From Haemaphysalis longicornis (taxonomy: Eukaryota > Arthropoda > Arachnida > Ixodida > Ixodidae), in assembly GCA_013339765.2 (NCBI GenBank), contig JABSTR010001153.1, forward strand, positions 124,001 to 188,000: 64,000 bases of DNA, given 5' to 3'. The notes below the pieces were generated by a model. That model was not told where the DNA came from, made no database searches, and was given only the letters and a program-made list of their open reading frames with translations. Shown in pieces: positions 1-11,054 of this stretch (position 1 is its first letter; each line of letters starts with the position of its first letter). The translations under genes were made by a program, and so were the position numbers.

Positions 1-229
1 CCGAGGGCTCGGTCGGGTCAAAGAGATCCCGCTGAAAGAACAGCACCAGGATGAGGAAAACCAGAGCGACCATGAGCAGCGTGACGACGACGCACACGAC
101 GGAGGCGATGATGATCTTCCTCTTCTTCTCCGGGTCCATGCCCCCTCCAGGCGCCGCTCCGCCGCCTGTGGCCGTGCTTTCCACTCCGGACATCTCGGAC
201 ATGCCCGACATGGCCGACTCCTCCCCCAT
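1..229 (-). CDS. small single-pass membrane protein, copy 1 (partial)
   Basis: Open reading frame on the minus strand starting at an ATG in good context (gccATGG) at 229 and running off the window edge after 76 codons. Residues 1-30 are rich in Met, Ser, Glu and Gly (repeated MSGM/MSEMSG, then TGGGAAPGGG). A basic MDPEKKRK stretch follows, then a hydrophobic helix of about 28 residues, then a short RDLFDPTEPS tail. The order (polar head, positive charges, helix) suggests a membrane anchor with the head in the cytosol. It is paralogous to the frame at 11944-12195: the head, the DPEKK box and the TEP after the helix are all shared. I do not recognise the family. It could be the anchor exon of a type II membrane enzyme or a complete small protein. 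The end is missing, so no stop or splice donor can be judged. Confidence 0.6.
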   Translation of the reverse strand, partial: MGEESAMSGMSEMSGVESTATGGGAAPGGGMDPEKKRKIIIASVVCVVVTLLMVALVFLILVLFFQRDLFDPTEPS

Positions 230-524
230 GGCAAGGCCGGATAGGGGAGTGTTTTCGCGGACGAGAAGGCACTGCTGGCTGACGCCGAGCGAGGAACGAG
301 GCCACCGGGCCCGCAGCACTGTGGCCCTCCCCCGCTTCTCCTCCGGGGAGGGCTGCTGGAAGTCCGAGGCGGGGTCGACGTCGGCCCGCCGAACGGACTA
401 CTCGCGAGGCGGCGTCCTCCTGGAGACGGACCACACGGCGCCCTAGCCACACACAGAGGCCCGCGCGCGCGCTCGAACCTCGACCGTTGCACGCGCGCCG
501 CTGTGGCCGCTTCCTCGTCGTCCC

Positions 525-690
525 AGTCACCGTGATGATGATGACAACTTTATTTGGACCAAAACTGTGGTAGTCTTCCGGCATTCCTCCCCTCTCAGAC
601 GGTGCCCTCTGCGGCCCTCGGGCGCGAGCGGCATCTTCGGCCTGTTGGACGAACCTGGGTCGTGTTCCGGGATCTGAACGGAGCAAAAGT
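525..690 (-). mobile_element. possible retroposon 3' end
   Basis: Read on the minus strand, this segment ends in AATAAAGTTGTCATCATCATCACG, that is, a polyadenylation-type signal followed by a short (CAT)n tail, as at the 3' ends of the other LINE fragments in this window. No conserved protein motif is visible, so the family is not assigned. It lies just upstream of membrane-protein copy 1 on the same strand. Confidence 0.35.
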
Positions 691-2441
691 CTGTCCCGCT
701 AGTGGTTAAACGTGATCGTAGAGTCGGTGGCTCGCGTTCGTGTGAGAATCGTGTGAGTGTGGCTCGCTGTGCGCACCACTTGCAGTGATCTTAGTCGCCA
801 TCTCGCTGTAGCCCGAGGTTGGCTACGGTCATTTCAAATCGGCCAGCAGAGGTCAGGACTGATCACGGCCATTCAAGGGTATGGGTACGGGCACGGACGA
901 GTCAGGCGAAAACGGCGACGCAGCAAGCGGGCAGTTTGGAGCTTGGTTTGGAGAAGGCTCTCCTTCCTGGCCGCTTGGCCCTCCCCAGTTAATTCAGATT
1001 AATCTAAGCTGTTAAAAAAGCTGTCGATTTCTGTCCCTCGGATCATCTGATCGTTGTGAATCGGAGTGTAGAACTATACGCCATGGCAAACAAAAACTTG
1101 ACGCCTTCGCTGAGATCGTCGGAATCACTTTAACTGGCGCGGGATCTGCTAAGCGAAACTAGCTCCTCCAATCTGCAGCTTACTTTTACAGCAAAGCTGT
1201 CTATGGCTAGGATCGAGCAGATGTCTCCGGCGGCCACGCTCACGCTGGCAACAGAGCGATGTAGACAAGAATCGCACGCGAGCGTAGCGCCACATCGCGG
1301 TGCCCACTCAAATCCCCAGGATCGTGAAACTGCACCACACTCCAGCGTCAGAGCTCTTCGATGTCGACAGTTGCGAAACTCCGCTTCAAGAAATGCCCCG
1401 CAACTGGACCCCTTCTTTTGGATCGTACGTACGGTGGCGCCACCGGGCCTCCACACGCACTATCCAAAAAAATAGAAGTAATTATTCAAACTGACAATTT
1501 AACGTTAAAGTTTATTTTAAAGGTTCATAACTTCCTTATTTTTGTTATTTCTTAAGTTATTCGCTGTTTATTTAAGTGCGTTTTTTTGTTGCGATAGTTT
1601 CTGCGTCTGCGCAACCGATTGGCGCTTGCGCGGGCACTTCGGCACAACATAGGTCCGACCTGAAGTACTCAATTTGCAGTTCTCGCTGGGCCTAGATCAC
1701 ACTGAATGCTAAAACTAGTCCAGTAGCTGATAAAGTGGCTCTAAATAATTTTTTACAGCTTGCGTAAAGCCGTCGAAGCGAATTTTTAACTCTTTTTTTT
1801 GCCGCCGGAAGACCGCCGATGACGCACAGCAGACGACAATGCGCAGGCGACAATGCATTTCGCTGATACGCGGTCGCATTTTTTACTGCAATTGGTTCAG
1901 ATGCATATAAAACGCTTGCGTGGTTGTACACGTTCGGCTTCTTCAGCACAACAAATTTACGTAAGCACCCAAATACCATTTCTCGCCCAGGTCGCCGAGC
2001 GGCGAACCGCGTTGTATAGATATTTTATCAGCAATAGATGGCGCCACTGTACGGGAAAATCCAAAACAGTGGATCAATCATAGGGCCATTTTTGATGCAT
2101 GGGGCCTACAGGGAGTTCCGCAACTTCTATATCAAGTAACTCTGCCGCAGCGTATGGAAAAACTCATCGAAATTTAAAAGGAGTCCGAGGACCTTCATAT
2201 TTTAATGTTAGACGGCTTATATTTCCTCTGAAAAAAATAATGTTCTTCCCAGCAACGCATTCGGGATTAGAGCTGAAGCCGACTTTACGGAAATCGTTGT
2301 AAGCTTGGCACTCGTAAGATAGGTTTTCCACACGGAGTGTTGCACAGCGAAATACGTCCACCTTCGGCGGGAGTACCGTTGCAGAAAGTGGCTCTAACTC
2401 TTATTTTATTAAAACTATCCCGAACAAAAGTATATCACAAT
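691..2441. other. no gene or repeat recognised
   Basis: Overlapping short frames occur on both strands without codon bias or known motifs. A/T homopolymer runs and a few ATG-rich stretches are present. Nothing here can be supported as a gene. Confidence 0.4.
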
Positions 2442-3253
2442 CAGGGTGTCGAACCGGAATTTTTTCGGGTTCGGTTCGGGTTCGGGTTCAAGCCTTTCGG
2501 GTTCAATTCCGGGTTCGGTCCCGGAGCTCCATTCCGTTTCAGTTCGAACCGGTTCGAACCGGTTCGGAGAAAAAAAAGCAGGAGTGTTTTTTTGTGTTCA
2601 ATATTTTTAGTGCTCGTTTTTTTCGTTTTAGTGTAACGTCAGCATAAAAACAAATGCATATTGCAGGTTTCTTTGTGCACATGTTCTCATTTGCGCGATT
2701 CAAAGAGACCCCCGCAACCCTGTTATCAACTTTTTTTCGAAATCTTAAATGCTTCCAGAACATAGTCAACCAAAACATTCAATACTTAGATTAAATGGTC
2801 GCAACGCCTCTAGCCAAAAGTTACTGCGGTGTGCCAATCAGGTAACTTGAAAACTTGCTCAAAAGTTTTCGCTCTTTCCCTTCTTTGACCACCGGAATTA
2901 CGTCATCACAGCAGTGGTACGGCTATTGGCCGGCCTTCCTTCAGCTGCAGCAATGAACGCATTCGAGAGCCACTTAAAAAAATTGGAGATCTTGCACTGC
3001 ATAAGTCGCGCAAGGCTTGAACCATAACTAGGATGGATGATTTCTTTCTACGTATATAAGCGCTGAATGACACACCGCCATAGTATTGCATTAGGTTTGA
3101 AACTTTATTTACATGTTGCGTTATCGCGTTTCACGGTGGTAGTATAGTAGTCATCGTCATATTCATCTGTGTATACGTCGTCTTCCTCATGCGTGGCTGG
3201 CGGGCCCGAATCGTTTTTCCGCAATCTCTCACATTTTTGCGAAAGTATATAAA

Positions 3254-4872
3254 CAGGGTGTCTAGCAAAATGCCTAATTCAATTTCCCTGACTTTTCCAT
3301 GTTTTCCATGACCATTTTAAACGAAATTCCCTGACCTATAGGCGCCATTAAGTGGAAATTGTCCGTGAAGCATATAAAAAGCATATAAAAAGCATATACA
3401 AAACACATTCTATCATAAAGAAAAACCCATTTGTTGCAAGTGCCCTAATTCTCAAAATGCACTTTGATTAACTTCAGTTTGAGGTTTGCTTGCCTTCTGT
3501 TACGGCTTCAGATAGTTTATTTCTTCTTGCGAGATAGAAGCTTCAAGTTGCGCTTCGGCGAGCACCTTTTGCGTTTTTTTTTATTGTCCTGGTTCGACAT
3601 GCAACATGAACCGCATGGTGCGTTTCTGCACGCGATTCGGGCGCGGCAGCTTCTGCCTCGCTCAGAAAATGACGCGCGTCGCGCGAGGCAGTGGGAGGAG
3701 CCTGCCGACTTGTGCCAACGGAGAGCCGCACGCCTCATGGCGGCAGTTTCGAAGCTCTCGAGACAGCCGGATGGCCCCGCCACCATAGAGTTAATACTAC
3801 TCCCGCCATAGATGTTTAGGCTTACCACTCCGGCAGGTATTGCATGGGCACTTTCACTAGCGGCGCGGATGATGTTTTATAGTACTGTTTTCGCCCACAT
3901 TATAAGCTCTTTTACCTCACAAGCAACTTCGTGCGTGCCTTGTGTGGCATTTTAGAGAGCGCTTAGAAGCGGTCGCTCGAGCTCCCGACGCCACTTCGCG
4001 GCCGAAGCCGCCGCCATGTTTCCACTGCCGGAAACACCGCGCGCAGCGTGCAGGCGGTTCCGCAGCAGCGTCAGAGTGGTCAGAGCGTCTGTGACGTGCA
4101 CGGCGCAGTTTCGCGAGCAGAAAACGCCCCACGCGGTTCACGCTAAACCATATCATGTTCCTTTTGATTAGGTAATTCTGGCTCCTGATGTCATAAGAAA
4201 GCAGTTCTTTCAAGATTAGCTCCCAAAAAGCGCTGACTTTTAAAATTCACTGGAAAAAAAGCGCGTTGTGCGTGCGATTTGGGCACCACCTACATTTCCC
4301 CTCTGCGCAAGTGCAACCAGCAACCTAAGCCAGCTGCGAGCTGTGTGAACCGCACGGCGAGTTTCTGCACGCGATTCGTGCGCGGTATTTTCACGGCCGC
4401 GTCGACGATTTCGTGCCTGCGGTGGCTCCTTTCGTGCACAAGCAAGTGCGTTTGTGCCTTGAGTAGCATTTTAAAGAGCGGTTAGAAGCGGTCGTTGGAG
4501 CTACCGCACTACTCCGCGGCCGGTGCAGCCGCCATGTTGCCGGCGCCTGTCGCTCGGCACGCACCGTGCGGGTGGTTTTCGCGGCGGCGTCAGCGCGCCT
4601 CAGGCGTGCGCGGCGCGTTTTCGCTTGCAGAAAAATCAGAAAACGTTCCATGCGGTTCACGCTTTCGTCGTGCGCGTACGTGTTGCGTTCGGTAACTTCT
4701 TGGGGGCCCGAAACACTGGTTTCCCCTATTTTGAAACTGTGGGCAGGCCCCGAAATGGTTTTCCCTGACTGGTACTACTTGATTGAAAAATTCCCTGACA
4801 ATTTCCTGACTTTTCCCGGTGGCGCAAAATTCCCTGACTTTTCCCTGTTTTCCCCGGCCGCTAGACACCCTG
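3254..4872. mobile_element. non-autonomous DNA transposon, CAGGGTGTCTAGC ends
   Basis: Perfect 13-bp terminal inverted repeats (CAGGGTGTCTAGC at 3254, its complement ending at 4872) enclose about 1.6 kb. Inside each end, TTCCCTGACTTTTCC is repeated in direct orientation on the plus strand. The interior is GC-rich and internally repetitive: a segment with GTTTCTGCACGCGATTCG recurs near 3620 and 4360, and one with GCATTTTA(A/G)AGAGCG recurs near 3947 and 4467. No open transposase frame is visible. An 8-bp target duplication could not be found (TATATAAA against GTAAAATG), so the copy is old or rearranged. The CAG start suggests hAT, but this is not proven. Confidence 0.55.
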
Positions 4873-4892
4873 GTAAAATGGTTAAGCGCGGG

Positions 4893-4893
4893 C

Positions 4894-4966
<73 letters not shown>

Positions 4967-4967
4967 A
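4893..4967 (+). repeat. (GA)n microsatellite
   Basis: About 37 GA units with one interruption near 4955. It abuts the AATAAAG-bearing 3' end of the minus-strand LINE that follows, so it is best read as that element's (TC)n tail, possibly expanded. Confidence 0.9.
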
Positions 4968-5400
4968 ACTTTATTAAAGAAAAAAGAGCCAAGTGGTCGG
5001 TTTCCTCAGTCCAGGACCCCGTTGGAGCGTCCAGCCGTCTCAGCCCGGTGAATCAGCCGAAGCTGCTCTTCGGCGCTTGAGCTGGCCAGTTCTCCTTCCC
5101 ACTGCTCAACCGAGGGGTTCGAAATCGCGGAAAGTGAGGGGTTGAGCTGGCACTCCCACACCATGTGGTTTAGAGTGCAGGGTGCTTTGCAGAATCGACA
5201 CTGCGGGTCGTATTGCGTAGGCCAGATAAAGTGCAGCTTGGGGAAAGGTGTTCGTTTGCAGGAGACGCCAGTAGCGATCCTCTTTCTTGCTGAGAGAAGG
5301 GTGTGCAGGGGGAAGCGTAAGCCGAGCTGGCCTGCAGTATTGCGTCTCCTCCTGGAATGATGTCAAGGGGATGGCCGTCTCTAGCCAACTCTCTCGCGGC
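4968..5400 (-). pseudogene. LINE 3' end with CCHC knuckle
   Basis: The minus strand reads the C-terminal end of a LINE ORF2: a Cys-Arg-Phe-Cys ... Leu-Asn-His-Met-Val-Trp-Glu-Cys knuckle, then an SVEQWEGEL segment and an SNGVLD-stop end at about 4995. It is followed by a short UTR, AATAAAG and the (TC)n tail. A one-base frameshift near 5230 separates this from the preceding LQTNTFP-x-AALYLAY frame. The RT and endonuclease are absent, so this is a 5'-truncated insertion. The same C-terminal plan recurs at 39818-40205. Members of the I/jockey group in arthropods carry such a terminal knuckle. Confidence 0.75.
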
Positions 5401-5499
5401 GCTCCGCTGGTTAGACCTGGAGCAGTCTCGTGGGCAAAGACATCACCACGGAGAGACGCGGCGGCAACCGACTTCGCTATCTAGGCGTCTGTATCGCGA

Positions 5500-6140
5500 G
5501 CTGTCTTGAACAGGTCCCCTCTTGAGGCGCGGAGCACGTGAGCTGTTTTCTTAGTATTTTTTGCGAGCGCCACGCGCAAGCCTGGACGACGCCGGGCGCT
5601 TCACGTGAGGCGCGTGCTCACGTGCGCGGTAGGCTCACCTCCTCTCGTCATTGTGCTCTTTGTGACGAACCCGAAACCCTAGAGCATTTTTTCTTACATT
5701 GCCGCGGCTTCTCTTCAATGAGAAGAAAATACCCTCGTGGAGCCAATTCACCACCTTGGACTTACCCTTCCAATGCCGGTCTTACTGTCGTTCGGTGCCA
5801 TTTCGTCTGGGTTTCCCCACGGAATTTGGTTACGGGGCCGTCCACACCTACGTCTCAGAAACTAGGCGCCTACCCTGTTAGCCCGCTTTCTTGTACACAG
5901 ACGAAATAAGAGCCTATTGAAACATCCCGCATAGCCTTTTCTTGCAAATTCCTGCATAGTGCACACTTTCATTCCTGTATTTGCTGTGCAATTATTCTGA
6001 TCAACAATTTTTTTTCTCTCCGAAATTTAGTCTCCTAAATCGGGCACATTAGCCCCAATATATCTCCCGATCCTGGCCAATCACCCAAGTGGGTATGCGT
6101 CACAAAAAAAGGAACAACAACAACAACAACAACAACAGCG
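5500..6140 (+). pseudogene. LINE 3' end, CLCDEPETLEHF knuckle, (CAA)n tail
   Basis: The frame near 5538-5760 includes the motif CALCDEPETLEHFFLHC, a Cys-x2-Cys-x7-His-x4-Cys knuckle seen at the extreme C-terminus of many arthropod LINE ORF2 proteins. The frame then drifts into a 3' UTR with no domain. The element ends with CCTGGCCAATCACCCAAGTGGGTATG (6072-6097), a motif shared with four other sites in the window, and a (CAA)n tail at 6117-6137. Upstream reverse transcriptase is missing. I read it as a 5'-truncated copy of a family that recognises its own 3' stem-loop. Confidence 0.7.
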
Positions 6141-6312
6141 GCAGTAAGACACGGGGTTTTATGATGACGCCGTACACACCACGGCCAGCAACAACTGCTC
6201 CACTATTAGAAACGGTGCAGCTTGCAATGCTGGAGAAACAGCGGAGCTGAGGGTCAACCTAGCTTCCGACTTTTGCTAAGTTTGACTAAGTTTTGATGGG
6301 CTTCGCTTAGTT

Positions 6313-6505
6313 TTTTAAATGCACAGCATTTGTATAACTCACGATGTCACCCGTGCGTCGGCGTCCGCTGCAGCCAGCCTCCCCCTACACTATAAAAAGA
6401 AATAACAGTTACTGGCGCCTAGTTTCGATCCCACGACCCTGCGGGCGGAACGCAAGGTACATGGTGCTCTACCCACTGCGCCACAAAGCCGGCACAGAAT
6501 GAAAG
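6313..6505 (-). mobile_element. tRNA-derived SINE, diverged
   Basis: The minus strand shows a Pol III A-box region (TGGCGCAGTGGGTAGAGCA, about 6465-6485) and a B box (GGTCGTGGGATCGAAAC, about 6424-6440). They are followed by GGCGCC and TTATTTCTTTTTATA, exactly as in the better preserved copies at 17653-18080 and 53997-54428. The 3' part ends in a TGCTGTGCATTTAAAA stretch related to their hairpin end. The cloverleaf is not intact, so it is not a tRNA gene. Confidence 0.7.
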
Positions 6506-8147
6506 GCTACGAACGCGCCTTATATCCTTGACTCATTCAAACTACGTCGTCAGCGGCGTGCGTTGGCGACTCAGCGGCGTGCTAGCTGCGTGGTGTACAC
6601 GTGATAGCACCAACCCCCCAAACACTAAACGTTAACGCAATACACCCACCCCCTATGCGACGCATTTACTCGAGTCCCCCTCGCGGGGAGATGGGCCCAT
6701 TTTTTTATGTTTCGCGATGTTCTTGCTAGGCCAGGCTAAGCGCTGAGGGGTAAAACCAAGTTTACTCGGATTTTACAAGGCCCTTCCGGTCGGTCCCCCA
6801 CACTGTCAGCGGATCCCAGGGGGGAAGAAGCTAGGTCGACCTGCAGCTGCACTGCTTTCATAGCCTTGCACCATTAGTGCAAGCTGCGCCAATTAGTTTA
6901 TGCGTTTCAAAGCCTACCAAAAAAGGCTTGCACCTTTAAAGTGGTCTAGTAAGGGGTGCGCATGCGCATATGGTCTTTGGGCTCACACTCGAGCAGGCGC
7001 GAAAGCCGGCTTCACTGTTACAACACCCTTTCTGCGGTGGTGCACCCTTTACAGGCGGCCCACGTTTTATTTTTGGATTTTTTTTTTTGCTAACGCCACC
7101 GGATCACGCTCAAGCTTAAACAGCTCCGCTGTAAAAAGAAAGCCGCAAAAGCGATGCAGAAACGGAAGGCGTATCTGCTGCGACGAGCAAAGTAGGCAGT
7201 GCCGCTCCGTGCTGCGATAGCTAGAGCTTTCGCAGTGCTTTCAGACGCGAAGGAAAGAGCGAAAGCGTTCATCGGTAGTTTTGCACAGTTCCCTTAACTG
7301 CACAATTCGCTGCGAAATGTTTTCCATGAGAGGTCAACGATTACAACATTAGCTGTAGCGATATAAAAGGCTCACAGGGACACGTAAGGCTGCTCATGTG
7401 TGTTAATGTGAAAAAACTGCTTTATGGCCGCCAGTTATTATTACTTAGTTTAGGTCATTTATATAATTCAATTTTGATTTATTCTCGGCTCATAAACCGG
7501 CAGTTTCATAAACACAAAAATTGACTGACGATTCCGATACTCCCTAACGTGAGAGTTGAGCGAAGCACGAACTGCCGTCTTCTCGGCGACGGCGTATAGC
7601 TCCTGCGTCTCAGGAAGTGATCGCGTCATCGGCGAACGCACGACGGCCCGCGCTGTCACTCTGGCGTTATCTCGTAGCGCGTGCCGCCGAAGAGCATGTC
7701 TGGCGAGGCTTCGGCATACCGCCCTCCCCCTCACACTTTTGCCATTCTTTCATCCTCCACTTCCTCGTTTGCTCTATCTTCGGTGGCCTCTCCGTTGTCT
7801 CGGTTACAACGAGGGAAACACTGAGGGACCACGAAAAACCAGAAACGACTGCGCTCTATAGAACATGGCTCCATGGAACCGCCGAGGTACCGCCTTGTGT
7901 TCCACTCCCCTCAGCCGACCCCCTCGTATCCAAATAACGCATTCTCGCTGCAATCTTCTGGCAGGCAGGCATGTAGCCTCCTGGCCAGTGGGCAGCGCCC
8001 CGGCTCCGCCGACGCCACCTCAGCATCCCCCCTTGTGGCATCCTCGCCGGAAGCTTCTGGCAATGGGCACCATCCCTGCAGGCTGCTGTCCCGTCACTTA
8101 GAACTTAGACGGTCACTTAGCAGGTGACCGTCTGTCTACCACCGTTT
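6506..8147. other. no gene recognised
   Basis: No coding region is supportable. A T-run lies at 7078-7089. The stretch 7900-8100 shares short blocks (CTGGCAGGCAGGC, ACGCATTCTCG/ACGCATCCTCG) with 8755-8830, so an older repeat seems to flank the element at 8148-8668 on both sides. Confidence 0.4.
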
Positions 8148-8668
8148 TTGTAGCGTAAGCTACACTGGCCGAGTTTGAGCAGTTTCTCGTGGACCTTGGA
8201 GGGCCAATCGGCGCAAGCACGATGAGCATTGGATTGGATTTAATTTGATTGAATTGGATTAAATTAGATTGTGGATTGGAAACCCAATCCAATTGGAGCA
8301 CGGGTGTGTAGAGAATTGGGTCTGCACATTCGCCAGTCTGCGCATTCCAGAGGAGTGACGTCATATCCGCGGCAGACGCACTGGCGCCGGCGCGTGTCCA
8401 GCTGTGCGCCTGCGTTGCGCAGTAGCCAAGTCTGACGCTGCGCCGGAGCCGCTTGATCAAGCCGTTTCGCGTGGCTCCTGGAGAGCCGTGCGGCGCATGC
8501 GCGAGGAGCAGTGAGTGGACTGGACTGGATTGGATTGAAAATCGTTTTAGCAGCAGTAAGCATGATAATCAGCTAATCCTAGACAACCAGGAAGCCTAAG
8601 AGTAACAAGGTGAACCTTAGCTCACGCTACGTATAGCCTGGCATAGCCGAGCTAAGCCACTGCTAATT
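8148..8668 (+). repeat. dispersed repeat, copy 1 (TGTAGCGTAAGCTAC family)
   Basis: Starts with TGTAGCGTAAGCTACACTGG and ends with GAGCTAAGCCACTGCTAAT plus a T-run. A second copy in the same orientation lies at 51092-51699, with long blocks nearly identical by eye (GAGGAGTGACGTCATA, GGAGCCGCTTGAT, GCGCATGCGCGAGGAGCAGTG). The middle holds AT-rich GGATTGGATT repeats. No protein is encoded. The CTAAT end and a TTAGCTC/GAGCTAA pairing before it resemble a Helitron 3' end, which is speculative. Confidence 0.65.
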
Positions 8669-9077
8669 TTTTGGTACCATCGAGTGTCGCCGTAGTGCAG
8701 CATTGCGTCCCCCCCCCCCAACCCCACCCCCCCGGGAGTCTGGTGACAAGCCGCCCCTCGTCTCCAATCACGCATCCTCGACAGAACCTCCTGGCTGGCA
8801 GGAAGGCACGCAGACATGTAGTTTACTCGCAAGCGGGCACCCTCTTGGCAGGGCAGGCAACATCTGTGGGTAGCAGACAGCCTGCCCGACCGCCATCGTA
8901 TTTGATACCATGCGCGCACGGACGCGTATTTTCGCACATTGAGGCAAAAAAATCCGCATTGAAAACCGTAAATTGGTTGATCTGTTACGCTTTTCATGTA
9001 CCTGTAGTTTCCGCTGGCCAAGTAACAAGGAAGCGAATCTAATTAAGGCTTGCGTTTAGGCTAGTTGGCTATACATC

Positions 9078-9183
9078 GTTTGAACAAACAGCGCAAGGAG
9101 GCGGACGACAGATCGGAAAAAAAGACGCCTGTACTGTCTTTTTTACGTTCTGTCGTCCGCGTCCTTGCGCTGTTTGTTCAAAC
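9078..9183. repeat. hyphenated palindrome
   Basis: 35-bp arms (9078-9112 and 9149-9183) starting GTTTGAACAAACAGCGC are complementary with one mismatch. The 36-nt centre contains a further AAAAAGAC/GTCTTTTT pairing. This is typical of a foldback MITE or its remnant. No open frame. Confidence 0.85.
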
Positions 9184-9451
9184 ACGAAGCGCTTTGGAAC
9201 ATCGTCCGGCCTAGCCTCCCAACCGGGAAAAGATCCGCTCCAACGCAAGGACAAATGGTCGCGTTGGGTGACGTGCATGCTTCCGGAGCCCCATCACCAA
9301 GTTCTGCAGTTAGGCCCAATGTTTGCCTTTGAGCCCCGTTTGTAAAAGTGGAAAGCTTGGCCCGTGACACCACTCGTCATGTTCCGGAGGGTGACAAGCA
9401 GTGCTGCATCGGGGAGTGCATAAATGCAGTCGTGCGGTTTACAGCTAGCCG

Positions 9452-9482
<31 letters not shown>

Positions 9483-9490
9483 AAAAAAAC
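9452..9490 (+). repeat. poly-C / poly-A tract
   Basis: A C-run of about 21 is followed directly by an A-run of about 17. Length in the assembly is unlikely to be exact. Confidence 0.9.
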
Positions 9491-9559
9491 CCTTAAACTG
9501 GAACGGAATGGTGGATTACCTGGTGAACGATGACCTGAAATTGCTTTTGTGGGATGAAG

Positions 9560-10110
9560 AGAGAGAGAGAAGAGAGAAGGCTCTTTAAAACTGGTGAGGT
9601 CAGCCCTGCAAGGGGCGAGGCTTGCTACACCAGATGGTGGGTGACTACGTTGATGAGTGGTGAATATTAGACATTAGGGTTACAGCAGGAGGAAGACAAA
9701 CAAGAAGCGTTGAAAAAAAAAGAAAAAAAGGAAAGTAAAAACAAGAGAAATCTGCCAGCAGAGTCCGGACATAAAAATACAATTAAAAAGAGAATCGTTA
9801 ATGTAAACACTGAAACAAAATGAAAAGTAAACGACGCAAAAAAAAAAAGAGCAACACCAACCCAAGAAAAATAGGGATGAAGAGGACCAATGCGTTGTTT
9901 TACCGGAAGGCATCTTCTGTGAGCAGGCTTTAAGAGCAGTGCGTAAGAATTTGAGAGTAACCACAGCGCTCGTTTGGGTCCTCCCCTTTGGTGTCTTCGC
10001 CCAGTTTTTGCGCTGTAAGCCACCGGGTAACAGTACCAGCTAGCCCAGCTTACAACACTCCAGCCGTTGATGATGTCCCTGAAGACCTTCACAAGGAAGC
10101 AGGGATGCAT
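9560..10110 (-). mobile_element. possible LINE 3' UTR
   Basis: The minus strand is T-rich and UTR-like, with GA-rich sequence at its downstream edge (9560-9590). Its organisation resembles the UTR of the minus-strand LINE at 12434-13150. No knuckle motif is seen, so the call is weak. Confidence 0.3.
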
Positions 10111-10557
10111 TCGAATAACGACACAGTGATGACTTTACAAAACACGATGTACTTGGGAACCACGATGAATGAGTCATGATATGTTGCTTCAGAATATACG
10201 TTCAAGCTTAACTTATTGTAAATGCAAAAGAAAATTGGGGGAAATGGGCCGTATCTAACTTAAACTGATAGCATATGCGTACAACTTTAAATTAAATTGA
10301 CGGTAATAATCGGAGTGGAAACTGATGGGTTGTGGGACTGCAGACTATTTGTTGGCTTTTTGGGGCGAGTGGTAAAAATATCTTCGGACACAAGGTAGAC
10401 CACCATAATCAAAAACTAGAAAGCACACTTTTCAAGCCCCGGAACCGGTTCAGAACGGTTCCTTCAATACGTTCCGGTTAAATGGCGGAAAAAAAAAATA
10501 CGGATTCAGTCCGGTTCCGGTTCCGGGCGAAACAATTCGGGTTCAGTTCCGGCTTAC

Positions 10558-10658
10558 GTTTTGGAAAAAGGTTCACAGCGCGGGAGACGAGGACAACGAA
10601 GAACGTCCTGTGTTCTTCGTCGTCCTCGTCTCCCGCGCTGTGAACCTTTTTCCGAAAT
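10558..10658. repeat. hyphenated palindrome inside CAGGGTGTC element end
   Basis: 42-bp arms (10563-10604 and 10612-10653), beginning GGAAAAAGGTTCACAGCGC, pair with a single mismatch around a 7-nt loop (GTCCTGT). It interrupts the GGTTCCGG-rich subterminal region of the element ending at 10723, so it inserted later. It shares the ACAGCGC core with the palindrome at 9078-9183. Confidence 0.9.
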
Positions 10659-11054
10659 GAATTACCAACACGCCCAAGCTTCCCCCCTTCCGGTTTACGG
10701 TTTGGTTGCGGTTCGACACCCTGACCACAATTAGCCGCTTAGACGAACTCTAACATTACGCCTGGTTTTATTTACTTTTCAGAGCCACAAAGTTCGCAGT
10801 GGAGTTTCAAATATTGCGCGATTCTCGTCTGCTTCTATAGGATAGAAAGACGGACAGCCCCATGCTTGTCCGCTTGAATAAAACTCCAGTCCTTCCTATA
10901 GTTTCATTCAGGTAATTTAATTAACCAGGCAGTATACCCTCAATCGCAAACTTCAAACAAACGGGCGTTGCGTCGTGCGCATCCTTGTTGGACCACGACC
11001 CGGTCAAAGTAGACTTTTCGCTCACGTTGAGGCTCGGCACCGCAGCTTTGCTGG

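Larger units (their letters stand above)
2442..10723. mobile_element. interval bounded by hAT-like CAGGGTGTC ends
   Basis: The left end at 2442 reads CAGGGTGTCGAACCGG. The right end at 10723, reverse-complemented, reads CAGGGTGTCGAACCGC (15 of 16 identical). The 8 bases before the left end (ATCACAAT, 2434-2441) and after the right end (ACCACAAT, 10724-10731) match at 7 of 8, the length expected for a hAT-type target duplication. Just inside both ends are TTCGGGTTC/GGTTCCGG-rich stretches in the same plus-strand orientation. The interior holds many unrelated repeats (3254-4872, LINEs, SINE, palindromes), so the original element was probably short and grew by nested insertion. No transposase was seen. 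The alternative is two separate truncated copies and a chance 8-bp match. Confidence 0.4.

Noticed and set aside
18..446. 222-codon minus and 131-codon plus frames near the window start
   Set aside because: Out-of-frame shadows of membrane-protein copy 1; the conserved paralogous frame is the one ending at 229 on the minus strand.
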